Source of the DNA: Agrobacterium tumefaciens
GTDB taxonomy: Bacteria > Pseudomonadota > Alphaproteobacteria > Rhizobiales > Rhizobiaceae
Direction of reading: 5' to 3'
Length of the DNA: 64,000 nucleotides
Assembly (NCBI RefSeq): GCF_013318015.2
Contig: NZ_CP115841.1
Span: 1,302,001 to 1,366,000, forward strand
Shown here: positions 50,513 through 60,274 of the stretch, piece by piece
Numbering within the stretch: the stretch's first letter is position 1
How the letters are laid out: the number at the start of each line of letters is the position of its first letter
The notes under the pieces: generated by a model
The model's input: the letters and a program-made list of their open reading frames with translations, nothing else
Databases searched by the model: none
What the model was told of the DNA's origin: nothing
Made by a program: the position numbers and the translations under genes

Positions 50513-51310
50513 ATGAAGATTGCCACCTGGAACATCAACGGCGTCAAGGCGCGTATCGAAAACCTCTGCCAGTGGTTGAAGGATTCATCGCCCGACATCG
50601 TTTGCCTTCAGGAAATCAAGTCGGTTGACGAAGGCTTTCCCCGCCTTGAGCTGGAAGCGCTCGGCTATCACGTCGAGACCCATGGCCAGAAGGGTTTCAA
50701 CGGCGTCGCCCTTCTGTCGAAGATGAAGCCCGACGAGATCAATCGCGGCCTGCCGGGCGACGATGCCGATGAACAGGCGCGCTTCATCGAGGGCGTGTTC
50801 TCCGTTGATGGCGGTGCGATCCGGGTCTGCTCGCTCTACCTGCCGAACGGCAATCCGCCTGACGATCCGGTCAAATATCCCTACAAGCTCGCATGGATGG
50901 AGCGGCTGCGCCGCTTTGCCGAAGATCGCCTTGCGCTTGAGGAGCCGCTTATTCTGGCGGGTGACTACAACGTCATCCCCGAACCCTTCGATTGCCACGA
51001 TCCGCGGGTCTGGGCTGGCGATGCGCTGTTCCTGCCCAAGACACGCTCGGCATTCCGCAGGCTGGAAAATCTCGGCTTTACCGATGCCGCACGCGCGACG
51101 ACGGATGAACCCGGACTTTATTCCTTCTGGGATTATCAGGCTGGCGCATGGCCTAAGAATAACGGCATCCGAATCGATCACCTGATGCTGTCGGCGGAAG
51201 CGGCCGACAGGCTGGAATCGGTGAGCATCGAAAAACATGTGCGGGCCTGGGAAAAACCGTCAGACCACGTACCGGTCTGCGGTTATTTCAATTTTACGCC
51301 GATCAATTGA
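50513..51310 (+). CDS. xth: Exodeoxyribonuclease III
   Basis: A 265-residue AP endonuclease/exonuclease. It starts MKIATWNINGVKARI, with catalytic motifs LQEIKSVDEGF near 34, AGDYNVIPEPFDCHDP near 150, RIDHLMLS near 223 and a C-terminal SDHVPVCGYF. It repairs abasic sites. GGGAAACTCCG precedes the ATG. It is single and convergent with exoR. Confidence 0.96.
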   Translation: MKIATWNINGVKARIENLCQWLKDSSPDIVCLQEIKSVDEGFPRLELEALGYHVETHGQKGFNGVALLSKMKPDEINRGLPGDDADEQARFIEGVFSVDGGAIRVCSLYLPNGNPPDDPVKYPYKLAWMERLRRFAEDRLALEEPLILAGDYNVIPEPFDCHDPRVWAGDALFLPKTRSAFRRLENLGFTDAARATTDEPGLYSFWDYQAGAWPKNNGIRIDHLMLSAEAADRLESVSIEKHVRAWEKPSDHVPVCGYFNFTPIN

Positions 51311-51367
51311 ACGGCGCTCGCCGGGCGAGTTAGAGAATTTCCGGTAAAAGTAAGCCGAAACAAAGAG

Positions 51368-51411
51368 TTAGAGCACGGCAAGCGAGCCCGTTTAAACAGG
51401 ACGCGCTCTAA
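51368..51411. repeat. Intergenic palindrome TTAGAGC...GCTCTAA
   Basis: Arms TTAGAGCACG and CGcGCTCTAA enclose a segment with GCCCGTTTAAACAGG. It lies between the convergent xth and exoR genes and may act as a terminator or belong to another rhizobial repeat family. Confidence 0.5.
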
Positions 51412-51439
51412 GTCGCCTCAGCCACAATAGACATAATTG

Positions 51440-52234
51440 TCAGTTCGGATCGTCGATCTGCATGTTCTGCGCCAGCGCGATAGCCGCGCGGCGATCGTTT
51501 TCACCCGCGAGCGAAAAAGCCTGTTCCTGAAGGGTCTGGATCCAGGTGCAATCCACCGCCGTGCACTTGTCGAGCGCGGCCGTCATGAAGGCGAGCCCCT
51601 GCGTCGTCTGGCCTTCCTGGAAAAGCAGATTACCGAAAATCGACATGGCGCCGGCATGGCCGTGCTTGCGTGCCTGATTGAGCCACTTCTTGGCCTGCTG
51701 CACATCCGCCCGGCCGCCCTCACCCGCAAGGATCATTTCCGCCAGACGGAACTGGGCCTCAGCCACGCCAAAGGTGGAAGCCACCTGAAAATAGAGCTGG
51801 CGGGCCTGCGACAGGTCCATCTTTACCGGAGTGCCGGGAATGCCGTGGCGGTAATAATCGGCAAGAGAAAGCAGCGCGTTGACGAAGAAGCCGGTATCCT
51901 CGGAGCCCGGCTCGACGCCCTGGCTGGCAATTTCGCTGTAAATCTTGAAGGCTTCGAAGTCGTTCTTGGCAACGCCATCGCCGAAGGCATACATATTGGC
52001 AAGCGCCCAGCGCGAGCCGGTATGGCCCTTTTCGGCCGCATAGCGATAGGCCTCGACGGCTTCGTCCTTGTTACCGTTCTTGTAGGCCTTGAAGCCGAAC
52101 TTGAACAGGTCGAAGGGCCCGGATTCCTTGGTAACGCCTGCGTTGATGTCAAAAGCCAGCACCGGCATTGCGAGCGACGCAAGCAAAAGGCTCATGATGA
52201 GCGGCTTTAGAACATGTGCTTCACATTTCAGCAT
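51440..52234 (-). CDS. exoR: Periplasmic regulator ExoR
   Basis: ExoR holds the ChvG (ExoS) sensor kinase inactive at neutral pH; acid triggers its proteolysis and so exopolysaccharide and virulence gene expression. The 264-residue protein has a Sec signal (PLIMSLLLASLAMPVLAF, cut near residue 29), a mature start FDINAGVTKESGPFDLFKFG and Sel1-type repeats across 45-230 (AVEAYRYAAEKGHTGSRWAL, QAKKWLNQARKHGHAGAM). It is monocistronic. Identity rests on the characteristic N-terminus and length. Confidence 0.92.
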   Translation of the reverse strand: MLKCEAHVLKPLIMSLLLASLAMPVLAFDINAGVTKESGPFDLFKFGFKAYKNGNKDEAVEAYRYAAEKGHTGSRWALANMYAFGDGVAKNDFEAFKIYSEIASQGVEPGSEDTGFFVNALLSLADYYRHGIPGTPVKMDLSQARQLYFQVASTFGVAEAQFRLAEMILAGEGGRADVQQAKKWLNQARKHGHAGAMSIFGNLLFQEGQTTQGLAFMTAALDKCTAVDCTWIQTLQEQAFSLAGENDRRAAIALAQNMQIDDPN

Positions 52235-52798
52235 TTAGGCGAACTTCTCTCACTCTTCCCGGCATATAGCCAATACTTGCGGAATACTGCAAAGCTGAAC
52301 CCCGCCGGGTCGCGATTTTTCGAACACACTGCGTCTTTCCGGCAGCACTTTCCAGCGCACTGCCGGTGGTCATATGCGGCAATTGCTCCAAATTTTCAGT
52401 GAGACAGATATAGGCATAATTTCCGGCAATATAACGGCGTTTGACCGCCTGCCGGTCAGCGCCAAACAAGAAACCCGGATCAAATTCCCGTATTACTTGC
52501 TTAAACCCTGAATCCAAACCCGTTTTCACTCTTCGCAACTCCGCAGGCCCACATCAAACGCCTGCATGTTCTTCCATCCCCGCGTCCATAAACAGAAGCC
52601 AAGCACCTTGTTTGTGGCGGGAAATGGACAGATATGCCCACATTCCAACGCGGCACCACGCTTGCAGAAAAGTGTTGCCAAATCGTCACAAAACTTTCGG
52701 GCTAGAAATTTTTATCGAGCAGGAATCATAGTCGGGAATGAAAAAAGGTCCGGTTGGTAAACCGGACCTTTCTTTTCGTTCAGGTGTGGCGAATGGTG
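52235..52798. other. Intergenic region upstream of exoR and downstream of the fadL-type gene
   Basis: About 560 bases. It contains the exoR promoter area on the reverse strand and, at its right end, a strong bidirectional-looking terminator (52744-52771). No gene with RBS and family signature was found. Confidence 0.55.
52744..52771 (-). terminator. Terminator of the fadL-type gene
   Basis: The stem AAAGGTCCGGTT/AACCGGACCTTT is 12 bp with a 4-base loop and A/T-rich flanks on both sides. It lies 28 bases after the fadL-type stop. Confidence 0.9.
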
Positions 52799-54088
52799 TC
52801 AGAATTTGACCTTGACGCCCGTAGAGATCGCAGCCACGAGATCGTTGCCGAAGTCGTAGCCCGCCTCGTTGCCGCAGGTGAAGCCCGCACCGCAAGGTCC
52901 ACCGTTGATGGATGAGCTACCGGAGGTCAGGAGGCCGAGAGCACCGGCAACCTTGAACTCGATATTCTTGTTCGGCGAGTAGACGATCTGCGTGCCCAGC
53001 GTCCAGGTGTCGGTCTGGGTGCCGATAACAGTCGATGTACCGCGATCCCAGGTCAGGCTCACAGCACCGCTCCACTGCTCGTTGAACTTATGACCAACGC
53101 CGCCGGAGATCGTCCAGCCATCACGATAAAACAGGTCTAGCGTGTTCAGCGTGTCAGCGCCGCTCGGAACGCAGGGAGACGTCCCTACCGCGCAGAAAGG
53201 AATGACCTGAATCTGGCTCCAGTCAGTCCACTTCACCGAACCGAAAGCGAGCCAGTCCGGCGCTATGCCGGATTGCACCTTCAGTTCGATGCTGTCTGGC
53301 ATCGAAACGGAGCCATAGATCGGCACCAGCTTGCCGCCGTATTTCGCCAGCGTCGGAGAGATGGACGGCGGCGTCTGCGGAACTCCTCTGACGTCGGCGA
53401 AACCGGTCAGGTCATGATCGACGGCGCTGTTATAAACAAGGCTCGCCCGGAAGGCGACCTCGGGGATTTCGTAGGCAACGCCGGCGCGCCAACCCCAACC
53501 GTCACCTTCCATCTCAAGTTTGCCGACGCCGCTGAAGCTGGACCAGGCCGGATTGAGGCCAAGAACAGCTGGGCCAAGAACCTGACGGTATTTATAACCG
53601 CTGATCTCCTGGTAAAAGCCGCCGCCAATAATCGAGAAGTCGCCCTTGCCAAGATCAAACTTCACACGGCAGGTGGTGGCGTAATTGTGCGACTTTACCT
53701 TGGTTTCGATATTGTAGCTCGATCCCTGCCAGATGCCGGGATTGAGGTGCGCGCCCCAAGGCTGCGAATAATCGAACATGCAGTCGCCGAAATCGCCGAT
53801 TGCCGCCTTGGCGCCGATGCGGGTCGACCAGAAGTTTTCAGAGTCATCTGCGCTCCTTGACCAAGTCGCAGGCAGCGGACCGCTCTTCAGCGGATTGTCA
53901 CGCGCATTCTCAACCTTGCGCTGTGGCGCAACGAATGTAGCGGAACTGTCGAGAACATAGTCGGACGGGTCGAACAGCAGGTCGATATTGTAGCCACCGC
54001 GCTCGAGGCCGCCCGCCAGTGAAGGCGTGACCGCCGCGATGCTGGCTACGAAACATACTGCGCCGCGAAAAAATGCAGTTTTTGCCAT
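52799..54088 (-). CDS. FadL/OmpP1-family outer-membrane transporter
   Basis: From ATG 54088 the protein has 429 residues. A signal peptide (MAKTAFFRGAVCFVASIAAV, cut near SLAGG) is followed by a beta-barrel with alternating aromatic strands, ending in the C-terminal Phe typical of outer-membrane proteins (STGVKVKF). Members move long-chain fatty acids or other hydrophobic compounds. GGGGAGAGAG precedes the ATG. The NPF-type motif usual at the FadL N-terminus is not obvious, so the substrate is uncertain. Confidence 0.85.
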   Translation of the reverse strand: MAKTAFFRGAVCFVASIAAVTPSLAGGLERGGYNIDLLFDPSDYVLDSSATFVAPQRKVENARDNPLKSGPLPATWSRSADDSENFWSTRIGAKAAIGDFGDCMFDYSQPWGAHLNPGIWQGSSYNIETKVKSHNYATTCRVKFDLGKGDFSIIGGGFYQEISGYKYRQVLGPAVLGLNPAWSSFSGVGKLEMEGDGWGWRAGVAYEIPEVAFRASLVYNSAVDHDLTGFADVRGVPQTPPSISPTLAKYGGKLVPIYGSVSMPDSIELKVQSGIAPDWLAFGSVKWTDWSQIQVIPFCAVGTSPCVPSGADTLNTLDLFYRDGWTISGGVGHKFNEQWSGAVSLTWDRGTSTVIGTQTDTWTLGTQIVYSPNKNIEFKVAGALGLLTSGSSSINGGPCGAGFTCGNEAGYDFGNDLVAAISTGVKVKF

Positions 54089-54537
54089 CTCTCTCCCCAA
54101 TCAAGGCAATGTGATCATTGAGAGAGTGAAATGCTTTGCGGCAAATGACAATCTGCCGTGGCGCGGCGCGGTTGCCACCGGATGGCCATTTTTTTACGTA
54201 AGTTTTTGATGTTTGGCATCTTACATAATCATTTTAGGCTATTATTCTAATCCAATTAGAAAAAACGACACAAAACGAAACAAACTCCCAATCCGCACCG
54301 GAATTGTCGCCAAATAACCACAGTTGGACGTTTCCGAAGAAAATCGCTTATCAGGCCGTTTTTATTGATCTTTTTCGTCTTCCCGCGCGGTTTTGTGCGC
54401 CTCGCGGCAAAAATAATCGCGCTGTAACGCAGTGCATGATTCGCCATTGCAACGCAGCAATGAATTGAGCCAGCCCTGACAGAACGCAAAACGCCCCGTT
54501 TTCACGGGGCGTTTTGATTTTACACGCAACTGGAACC
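54089..54537. other. Intergenic region upstream of the fadL-type gene
   Basis: About 450 bases. The segment 54180-54270 is AT-rich and probably carries the fadL-type promoter. The right end holds the valS terminator. No gene seen. Confidence 0.55.
54488..54515 (-). terminator. Terminator of valS
   Basis: AAAACGCCCCGT-tttc-ACGGGGCGTTTT is a 12-bp perfect stem, 23 bases after the valS stop, with T-runs for both strands. Confidence 0.92.
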
Positions 54538-57381
54538 TTATCCTGCTTCGCTGACCCGCTGCAGGGCGGTTCGAAGACTTGTCAGCTGAACTTCCAGTTC
54601 CGCCTTACGCTCGCGCTCGGCGGCCACAACCTCCGGATCGGCATTGGCCACGAATTTTTCGTTCGACAGCTTCTTGTCGATGCGTTCCATCTCCGCGTCC
54701 ACCTTGCCGATCGCCTTTTCGAGACGGGCCTTTTCGGCCGCGAGATCGACGAGGTTGCCGAGCGGCAGGCAGACGGTGGCCTCACCGATGATGATCTGCG
54801 CGGAACCTTTTGGCGCCACGTCGGCACCACGGATTTCATCGGCACGCGCCAGGCGCCGGATGGCGGCGGCATGGCGGTCCAGCCGCGCTTCTGTCGAGGT
54901 ATTGGCACCCACCACCACCAGCGATGCGGTGGCGCCAGGCGGCACGTTCATCTCGGCACGCGTCGAGCGGATGCCCGAAACCAGATCGATCAGCCAGTTG
55001 ATTTCCGCAGCCGCGGCATCGTCGCGGAATTCCGGAGTCGGCCAGTCGGTAAGGCAGAGAAGATCAGCCCGCTCCTCGCCCTCGCCCGCCGTATGCGCCC
55101 ACAGCTCTTCCGTCATGAAAGGCATGAAGGGATGCAGGAGCTTGTAGATCTCATCCAGAACATAGGCCGCGCAGGCCTGCGATTCCGCCTTTGCCGCCTC
55201 ATCCTCGCCACCGAACACGGGCTTGAGCAGTTCCAGGTACCAGTCGCAGAACTGGTTCCAGACGAAACGGTAGAGGATGCCGGATGCATCGTTGAACCGG
55301 AAGTTCTCAAGAGCCGCCGTCACATCGCGCGCGGTGTTGGCAAGCTCGGTCAGGATCCACCGGTTGATCGTCAGCGATGCGGTTTCGGCCAGGAAATGCG
55401 GATCGCGCTTTACGCCGTTCATTTCGGCAAAACGCGTGGCGTTCCATAGCTTCGTGCCGAAGTTGCGATAACCGGCGATACGTGCCGGATCGAGTTTCAC
55501 GTCACGACCCTGCGCCGCCATGATGGCGAGCGTGAAGCGCAGCGCATCCGCACCGTATTCGTCGATCAGTTCCAGGGGATCGATGACGTTGCCCTTGGAC
55601 TTGGACATCTTCTGGCCGTTCTTGTCGCGAACCAGCGCGTGGATGTAGACGGTGCTGAACGGCTCGACCGGATTGCCGGCATCGTCCTTCATGAAATGCA
55701 GACCCATCTGCATCATGCGGACGACCCAGAACGGGATGATGTCGAAACCGGTGACAAGCACGTTGGTCGGATAATAGCGCGCCAGTTCCGGTGTCTTTTC
55801 CGGCCAGCCGAGCGTCGAGAACGGCCACAGCGCCGATGAGAACCAAGTATCGAGAACGTCTTCGTCACGGGTCAGAATTTCACCCGGCTTGAAGTTTTCA
55901 AGCTTCTCCTCGACCCAGGCCTTCCACGGACCTTCATGGGCAATATAATGCTGGATAGCGGCCTGAAGCGCCTCTTCCTCGGTCTTTTCAACGAAGACCT
56001 GCCCGTCAGGGCCGTACCATGCCGGAATCTGGTGTCCCCACCACAATTGCCGCGAGATACACCAGGGCTGGATGTTCTCCATCCACTGAAAATAAGTGTT
56101 TTCCCAGTTCTTAGGCACGAAATTGGTGCGGCCTTCGCGAACCGAGGCAATGGCCGGCTGAGCCAGCGTCTTGTTGTCCACCCACCACTGGTCGGTGAGG
56201 CGCGGCTCGATCGGCACGCCGCCACGGTCGCCATGCGGCACGACGTGCTTGTGCGGCTCGATCTTGTCGAGCAGGCCGGCTTCCTCGAAGATTTCGACGA
56301 TGACCTTGCGGGCGAAGAAACGATCCTGTCCTTCGAGGCGATCCCATGCGCCGTGCAGCGCCGCCGGATGATTGAGGCCCTCGAGGAAATCCTCGTTCTC
56401 CTTGATGGAGATCGTGCCATCGATATTCATGACGTTGATGGCGCGCAGACCGCAACGCTTGCCGACCTCGAAATCGTTGAAGTCGTGCGCAGGCGTGATC
56501 TTCACGGCGCCAGTTCCGGCCGTCGGATCGGCATAGTCATCGGCAACGATCGGGATCTTGCGGCCAACGATCGGCAGGATGACATGCTTGCCAATGATGC
56601 CCTTGTAGCGCTCGTCTTCCGGGTTCACCGCAACACCGGTATCGCCGAGCATGGTTTCTGGCCGCGTGGTAGCAACAACGATGTAATCGCGCGTTTCGAA
56701 CTCGGTGGGCTTGCCTTCCTCGTCAAATGCGATCGGGTGCTGATAGGTCACACCCTTTTCCAGCGGATAACGGAAGTGCCAAAGGTTGCCCTTCACTTCC
56801 AGCTGTTCGACTTCCATGTCGGAAATCGCGGTCTGCAGCTTCGGGTCCCAGTTGACGAGGCGCTTGTCCTTGTAGATCAGGTTCTGCTTGTAAAGGGTGA
56901 CGAACACCTCGAGAACGGCCTCGGACAGACCCTCATCCATGGTGAAGCGCTCACGCGACCAGTCGCAGGACGCACCGAGGCGCTTCAGCTGGTTGAAGAT
57001 CAAACCGCCGGATTCGGCTTTCCATTCCCAGACCTTCTCTACGAAGGCCTCACGGCCCATTTCGCGGCGGCCCGGAAGCTGCTGTTCCATCAGCTTGCGC
57101 TCGACGACCATCTGCGTGGCGATGCCCGCATGGTCCATGCCCGGCTGCCACAACACGTCCTTGCCGCGCATGCGCTCGAAGCGGACCAATATGTCCTGAA
57201 GCGTGTTGTTGAGCGCATGGCCCATATGCAGGGAGCCGGTGACATTCGGCGGCGGGATGACGATGGTGAAGGTTTCCGCGCCCGGTTTGGCGTTGGCGCC
57301 GGCACGAAAAGCGTTCGCCTCGTCCCAGGCTTTGGCGATTTTCGGTTCGACGGATGCGGAATCGTAGGTCTTTTCGAGCAT
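54538..57381 (-). CDS. valS: Valyl-tRNA synthetase
   Basis: A 947-residue class I synthetase. The HIGH motif is PPPNVTGSLHMGHALNNT near 46, the editing domain is central (CP1, about 190-370), and KMSKSKGNVIDPLEL lies near 580. The anticodon-binding domain (about 650-800) and the C-terminal coiled coil (about 880-945, NLVDLAAEKARLEKAIGKVD) complete the ValS plan. It lies downstream of popZ, with a terminator between. Confidence 0.97.
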   Translation of the reverse strand: MLEKTYDSASVEPKIAKAWDEANAFRAGANAKPGAETFTIVIPPPNVTGSLHMGHALNNTLQDILVRFERMRGKDVLWQPGMDHAGIATQMVVERKLMEQQLPGRREMGREAFVEKVWEWKAESGGLIFNQLKRLGASCDWSRERFTMDEGLSEAVLEVFVTLYKQNLIYKDKRLVNWDPKLQTAISDMEVEQLEVKGNLWHFRYPLEKGVTYQHPIAFDEEGKPTEFETRDYIVVATTRPETMLGDTGVAVNPEDERYKGIIGKHVILPIVGRKIPIVADDYADPTAGTGAVKITPAHDFNDFEVGKRCGLRAINVMNIDGTISIKENEDFLEGLNHPAALHGAWDRLEGQDRFFARKVIVEIFEEAGLLDKIEPHKHVVPHGDRGGVPIEPRLTDQWWVDNKTLAQPAIASVREGRTNFVPKNWENTYFQWMENIQPWCISRQLWWGHQIPAWYGPDGQVFVEKTEEEALQAAIQHYIAHEGPWKAWVEEKLENFKPGEILTRDEDVLDTWFSSALWPFSTLGWPEKTPELARYYPTNVLVTGFDIIPFWVVRMMQMGLHFMKDDAGNPVEPFSTVYIHALVRDKNGQKMSKSKGNVIDPLELIDEYGADALRFTLAIMAAQGRDVKLDPARIAGYRNFGTKLWNATRFAEMNGVKRDPHFLAETASLTINRWILTELANTARDVTAALENFRFNDASGILYRFVWNQFCDWYLELLKPVFGGEDEAAKAESQACAAYVLDEIYKLLHPFMPFMTEELWAHTAGEGEERADLLCLTDWPTPEFRDDAAAAEINWLIDLVSGIRSTRAEMNVPPGATASLVVVGANTSTEARLDRHAAAIRRLARADEIRGADVAPKGSAQIIIGEATVCLPLGNLVDLAAEKARLEKAIGKVDAEMERIDKKLSNEKFVANADPEVVAAERERKAELEVQLTSLRTALQRVSEAG

Positions 57382-57499
57382 TTCCTGACCTGAATTTTAG
57401 AGTTCTTGTGTGGATTTTTTAAATAAGGATGGATGGTCGAGAGTCAACAGAAACCGACCCGTCAGCGACTATGACCCCATAGCGCCTTCATCTTCAACA

Positions 57500-57530
57500 A
57501 AAAAGCCGCCCCGGTGCCGGAGCGGCCTCT
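57500..57530 (-). terminator. Terminator of popZ
   Basis: On the reverse strand CCGCTCCGG-cac-CGGGGCGG is followed by a run of six T. It lies 45 bases after the popZ stop. Confidence 0.85.
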
Positions 57531-57574
57531 GTTTCATTATCTCGCGCATGTTACAAGATGCGGACGAACAGAGC

Positions 57575-58534
57575 CTAGCGGCGCGAGCCGCGCGCCACAC
57601 GTTCGATTTCCTCACGCACGAGACGCTCCACCAGCGTCGGCAGATTGTCTTCCAGCCAGTCCTGCAGCATCGGACGCAGCATTTCGGCGGCCATATCCTC
57701 GATCGAGCGTCGTTCGACGCCATCGAAAATTTCCGCAAGTTCGCTGAAGGAACGGGCGATCTGCGCACCGGCAGCCTCGGAAATGAGGTTGAGCGACAAA
57801 CCGCCCTCTTCCTTGGGTTCGGCCAGATCGAATGAAGGCATCTCGACAGCAGGTTCCTGCACCGAAATCTCAAAATGATCCTGGGCTACAGGCGTTTCGA
57901 TGGCGCCACGCAGCGTCAGCTGGTCGAAGCGGTTCTCGAAAGCTGCGCTCTCGACAGCAGCAGCAGCAGCACGATCCTCGGCGGCAAAAGCTGCCGGCTG
58001 TTCACTGGTGCTCGCGGCAGCGGCCGCCAGCAGCGGCCGCACATCCGTCGGGCGCTGCGGCGCAGGGCGTTCAACCTGTTGCGCAGCCGAAGGCTGCGGT
58101 ACGCTGGAGGAATGAGCGGCCGGGGCTGCCTGCGCGGGCTCACGCTGCGCCTGGGCGGCAAATGCCTGCGGCCCCATGGCAGCGTTGCGGTCGGCGGCAG
58201 CGCGAACGCGGGCGGCAACATCGGCAAGCGACATGCTTTTCTCGGCCGAGATTTCCTGCTGTTCTGGCGTCTGCTTTTCGGCGGCCGTGGAAAAATCCTG
58301 CACCGGCCTTGCGCCAAATGCCTGGTTTGCGGCGGGGGGAACGCGCGCCGGCGGGCTGATGGCCTCCGTCACGAAGGACGCTTCGCCTGCGCCATCGTCT
58401 TCGTCGTCATAGACAGGCGGCAACTGCCCGGAAAACGCACCGGTAGGCCCGGTCTCGTTGCTTTCGATGATCCGGCGTATGGACGCCAAGATCTCTTCCA
58501 TGGACGGTTCACGCGCTACGCTTGGCTGAGCCAT
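57575..58534 (-). CDS. popZ: Polar organising protein PopZ (DUF2497)
   Basis: PopZ forms a polar network that anchors chromosome origins and division factors; in Agrobacterium it marks the growing pole. From ATG 58534 the protein has 319 residues. The conserved N-terminal helix is REPSMEEILASIRRIIESNE at about 7-26. An acidic, Pro/Ala/Gln-rich disordered middle follows (about 30-240), and the C-terminal oligomerisation helices contain DMAAEMLRPMLQDWLEDNLP. All three parts match the family. It lies between valS and the second Pcm-like gene. Confidence 0.93.
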   Translation of the reverse strand: MAQPSVAREPSMEEILASIRRIIESNETGPTGAFSGQLPPVYDDEDDGAGEASFVTEAISPPARVPPAANQAFGARPVQDFSTAAEKQTPEQQEISAEKSMSLADVAARVRAAADRNAAMGPQAFAAQAQREPAQAAPAAHSSSVPQPSAAQQVERPAPQRPTDVRPLLAAAAASTSEQPAAFAAEDRAAAAAVESAAFENRFDQLTLRGAIETPVAQDHFEISVQEPAVEMPSFDLAEPKEEGGLSLNLISEAAGAQIARSFSELAEIFDGVERRSIEDMAAEMLRPMLQDWLEDNLPTLVERLVREEIERVARGSRR

Positions 58535-58889
58535 ATCAATCCCCGGTTTCCACTCTCTAGACCGCCTTGCGTCCATACGGACGCCCAAAGGACGCTCCAA
58601 CATTTTAAATCTGCACACCGTTCCTGTCGAAAATCGCTTCCGGTTTTCGGGCCGATGGCCTGAAAAGGGGTAGAAATACGCACACCCCGAATCACACTTA
58701 GTCTAGGGCAGCATAGTCAGGAACTAAATCACTGATTCGACAAGTTTCGCCGTGATGCACAGCTTTGTGAGAATGGTTTTTTTGGGCAATTGGGTGGGCG
58801 AAGCGGGTCTGCCGGTGCGGCACCCGCAAAAATAAACGCCGGGACGGAAAGTCCACCCCGGCGTCCAAAACAATGATCGCTTTTAAAGA
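58535..58889. other. Intergenic region between popZ and the Pcm-like gene
   Basis: About 355 bases. It carries the popZ promoter and leader, a GC hairpin at 58803-58827 (GCGGGT/ACCCGC) and the terminator at 58836-58864. No gene seen. In several rhizobia a tolC-type gene sits at this point; none is present here. Confidence 0.55.
58836..58864 (-). terminator. Terminator of the Pcm-like gene
   Basis: On the reverse strand ACGCCGGG...CCCGGCGT with an inner GGA/TCC pair is followed by TTATTTTTG, 26 bases after the stop. Confidence 0.85.
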
Positions 58890-59561
58890 TCAGAAAACGA
58901 ATTCGGCCGCCTTGGCAAAACCGGGCAGAGGCTTGATCGACGCGTTGAAAGAGGTTGCAGCCGAGGTGCTGTTGCCATCGCGACGGTAAACGGTTGCCTT
59001 GGCAGCGTTACCGTATCCGACAACGACAACCAGACGTCCGCCATCGCGCAGCTGGTCGGTCAGTGCCGCCGGCACTTCCTCGACAGAGCCGTTGATGAAA
59101 ATCAGGTCATAGGGTGCTTCGCCCGCATAACCCTTTTCGAGATCGCCGGTGACAACAGCAACATTGTCATATCCGAGCGAGGCCAGCGTCTCAGTCGCCT
59201 CTGCCGCCAGCGTTTCGTCGCATTCGAGCGAAACCACCGAACCGGCGAGCTGGGACAGGATGGCCGCGGTATAACCGGCGCCGCCACCGACTTCCAGCAC
59301 CACGTCTTCCTTGGTCACCGCCGCAAGCTGCAAAAGCTTCGCCAGCGGCGAGGCCTTCATGACGTAACGGGCCGGGCGACCATCCCGGGCGGGACAGATC
59401 TGCAGATCCTCGTCCACATAGGCAATCTGCCGCACACCCGCCGGCACGAAAGCTTCGCGCGGCACGCTCAAAAACGCCTTCAGCACAGAATGCGACGTCA
59501 CGTCGGTCGTGCGCAACTGGCTGTCGACCATATTGGCGCGTGCGGTTTCGAAATCCATCAT
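58890..59561 (-). CDS. Protein-L-isoaspartate O-methyltransferase-family protein (second copy)
   Basis: A 223-residue SAM-binding protein of the PCMT family. The motif VLEVGGGAGYTAAILSQL lies near 88 and PREAFVPAGVRQIAYVDEDL near 34. It differs from the pcm gene at 35815, which has the full Pcm substrate loop. Rhizobial genomes often keep this paralogue next to popZ/tolC. Whether it repairs isoaspartate or methylates something else is unknown. Confidence 0.82.
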   Translation of the reverse strand: MMDFETARANMVDSQLRTTDVTSHSVLKAFLSVPREAFVPAGVRQIAYVDEDLQICPARDGRPARYVMKASPLAKLLQLAAVTKEDVVLEVGGGAGYTAAILSQLAGSVVSLECDETLAAEATETLASLGYDNVAVVTGDLEKGYAGEAPYDLIFINGSVEEVPAALTDQLRDGGRLVVVVGYGNAAKATVYRRDGNSTSAATSFNASIKPLPGFAKAAEFVF

Positions 59562-59806
59562 ATCGTTATCGCCTCAATTTCGCGGATGCCGGTCGGGAAG
59601 CCTCGGCCCCAAAAGCTCAAAACGGCGCGGGTCTCCCCTCGCCTTTAAACAATCTCATAATTGCCCAAGCCTGCGCTTTCAAGCGCGGTGAGCCCTAAGT
59701 GCTGGAAAAAGCGAAATGGCCGGGATTTTTTAGAACGGCAAGGGCAGCCGATGACCGCAATGTTAGCCAAAGGTTCAAAAAAACAGGTTTTATTCGGTGA
59801 AATTTT

Positions 59807-59880
59807 TGGAGGCCTCGCCCGGAATTGAACCGGGGTACAAGGATTTGCAGTCCTCTGCGTCACCACTCCGCCACGAGGCC
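59807..59880 (-). tRNA. tRNA-Cys (anticodon GCA)
   Basis: The reverse strand folds as a 74-base class I tRNA. The acceptor GGCCTCG/CGAGGCC is followed by T and an encoded CCA. The anticodon arm AGGAC-TGCAAAT-TCCT-type has GCA, and the T-arm CCCGG-TTCAATT-CCGGG is perfect. Confidence 0.96.
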
Positions 59881-60060
59881 TCACACGCTCATGAATTCGA
59901 GCGATGGCGGGCATTTAGAACGAATCCATTATGCGCGCAAGAGGGTTCGTTCCGAATGTGCTGTTTTTTCCGATCCGATGGACAAAGGGCAATAGTCCAC
60001 GTCCTAAGCCCTTCGGATTCCGTCATTTTTTGTATCTCACTCATATTCCAGAAGAAACAA

Positions 60061-60095
60061 TGCCCGCAACCGGCGCTTTTGCGCGGGTGCGGGCA
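60061..60095 (-). terminator. Hairpin after the DUF3309 gene
   Basis: Arms TGCCCGC and GCGGGCA, with a nested CCGGCGC-tttt-GCGCGG stem, followed on the reverse strand by TTGTTTCTTC. It lies 27 bases after the stop. Confidence 0.7.
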
Positions 60096-60121
60096 GTCGC
60101 TGCATCTTCAATGCGGATCGA

Positions 60122-60274
60122 TCAGATGCGACCCAGCAGAACAAGAACGAGGACGATGACCAGAACCAGTCCGAGGCCACCCGAGGGACCATAACCGTAA
60201 TTGTGGTAACCCCAGCTTGGCAAAGCACCGATCAGGAAAAGAATGATGAGGATAACGAGAATGGTGCCGATCAT
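60122..60274 (-). CDS. DUF3309 small hydrophobic protein
   Basis: A 50-residue protein with two hydrophobic segments (MIGTILVILIILFLIGALPS and [18 protein letters not shown]) joined by a Tyr/Gly/Asn loop (WGYHNYGYGPSGG). This two-helix pattern with a WGYxxxxGYGPSGG centre is typical of DUF3309. Probably a membrane or stress-related peptide; function unknown. GAGGG upstream of the ATG supports the start. Confidence 0.85.
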   Translation of the reverse strand: MIGTILVILIILFLIGALPSWGYHNYGYGPSGGLGLVLVIVLVLVLLGRI

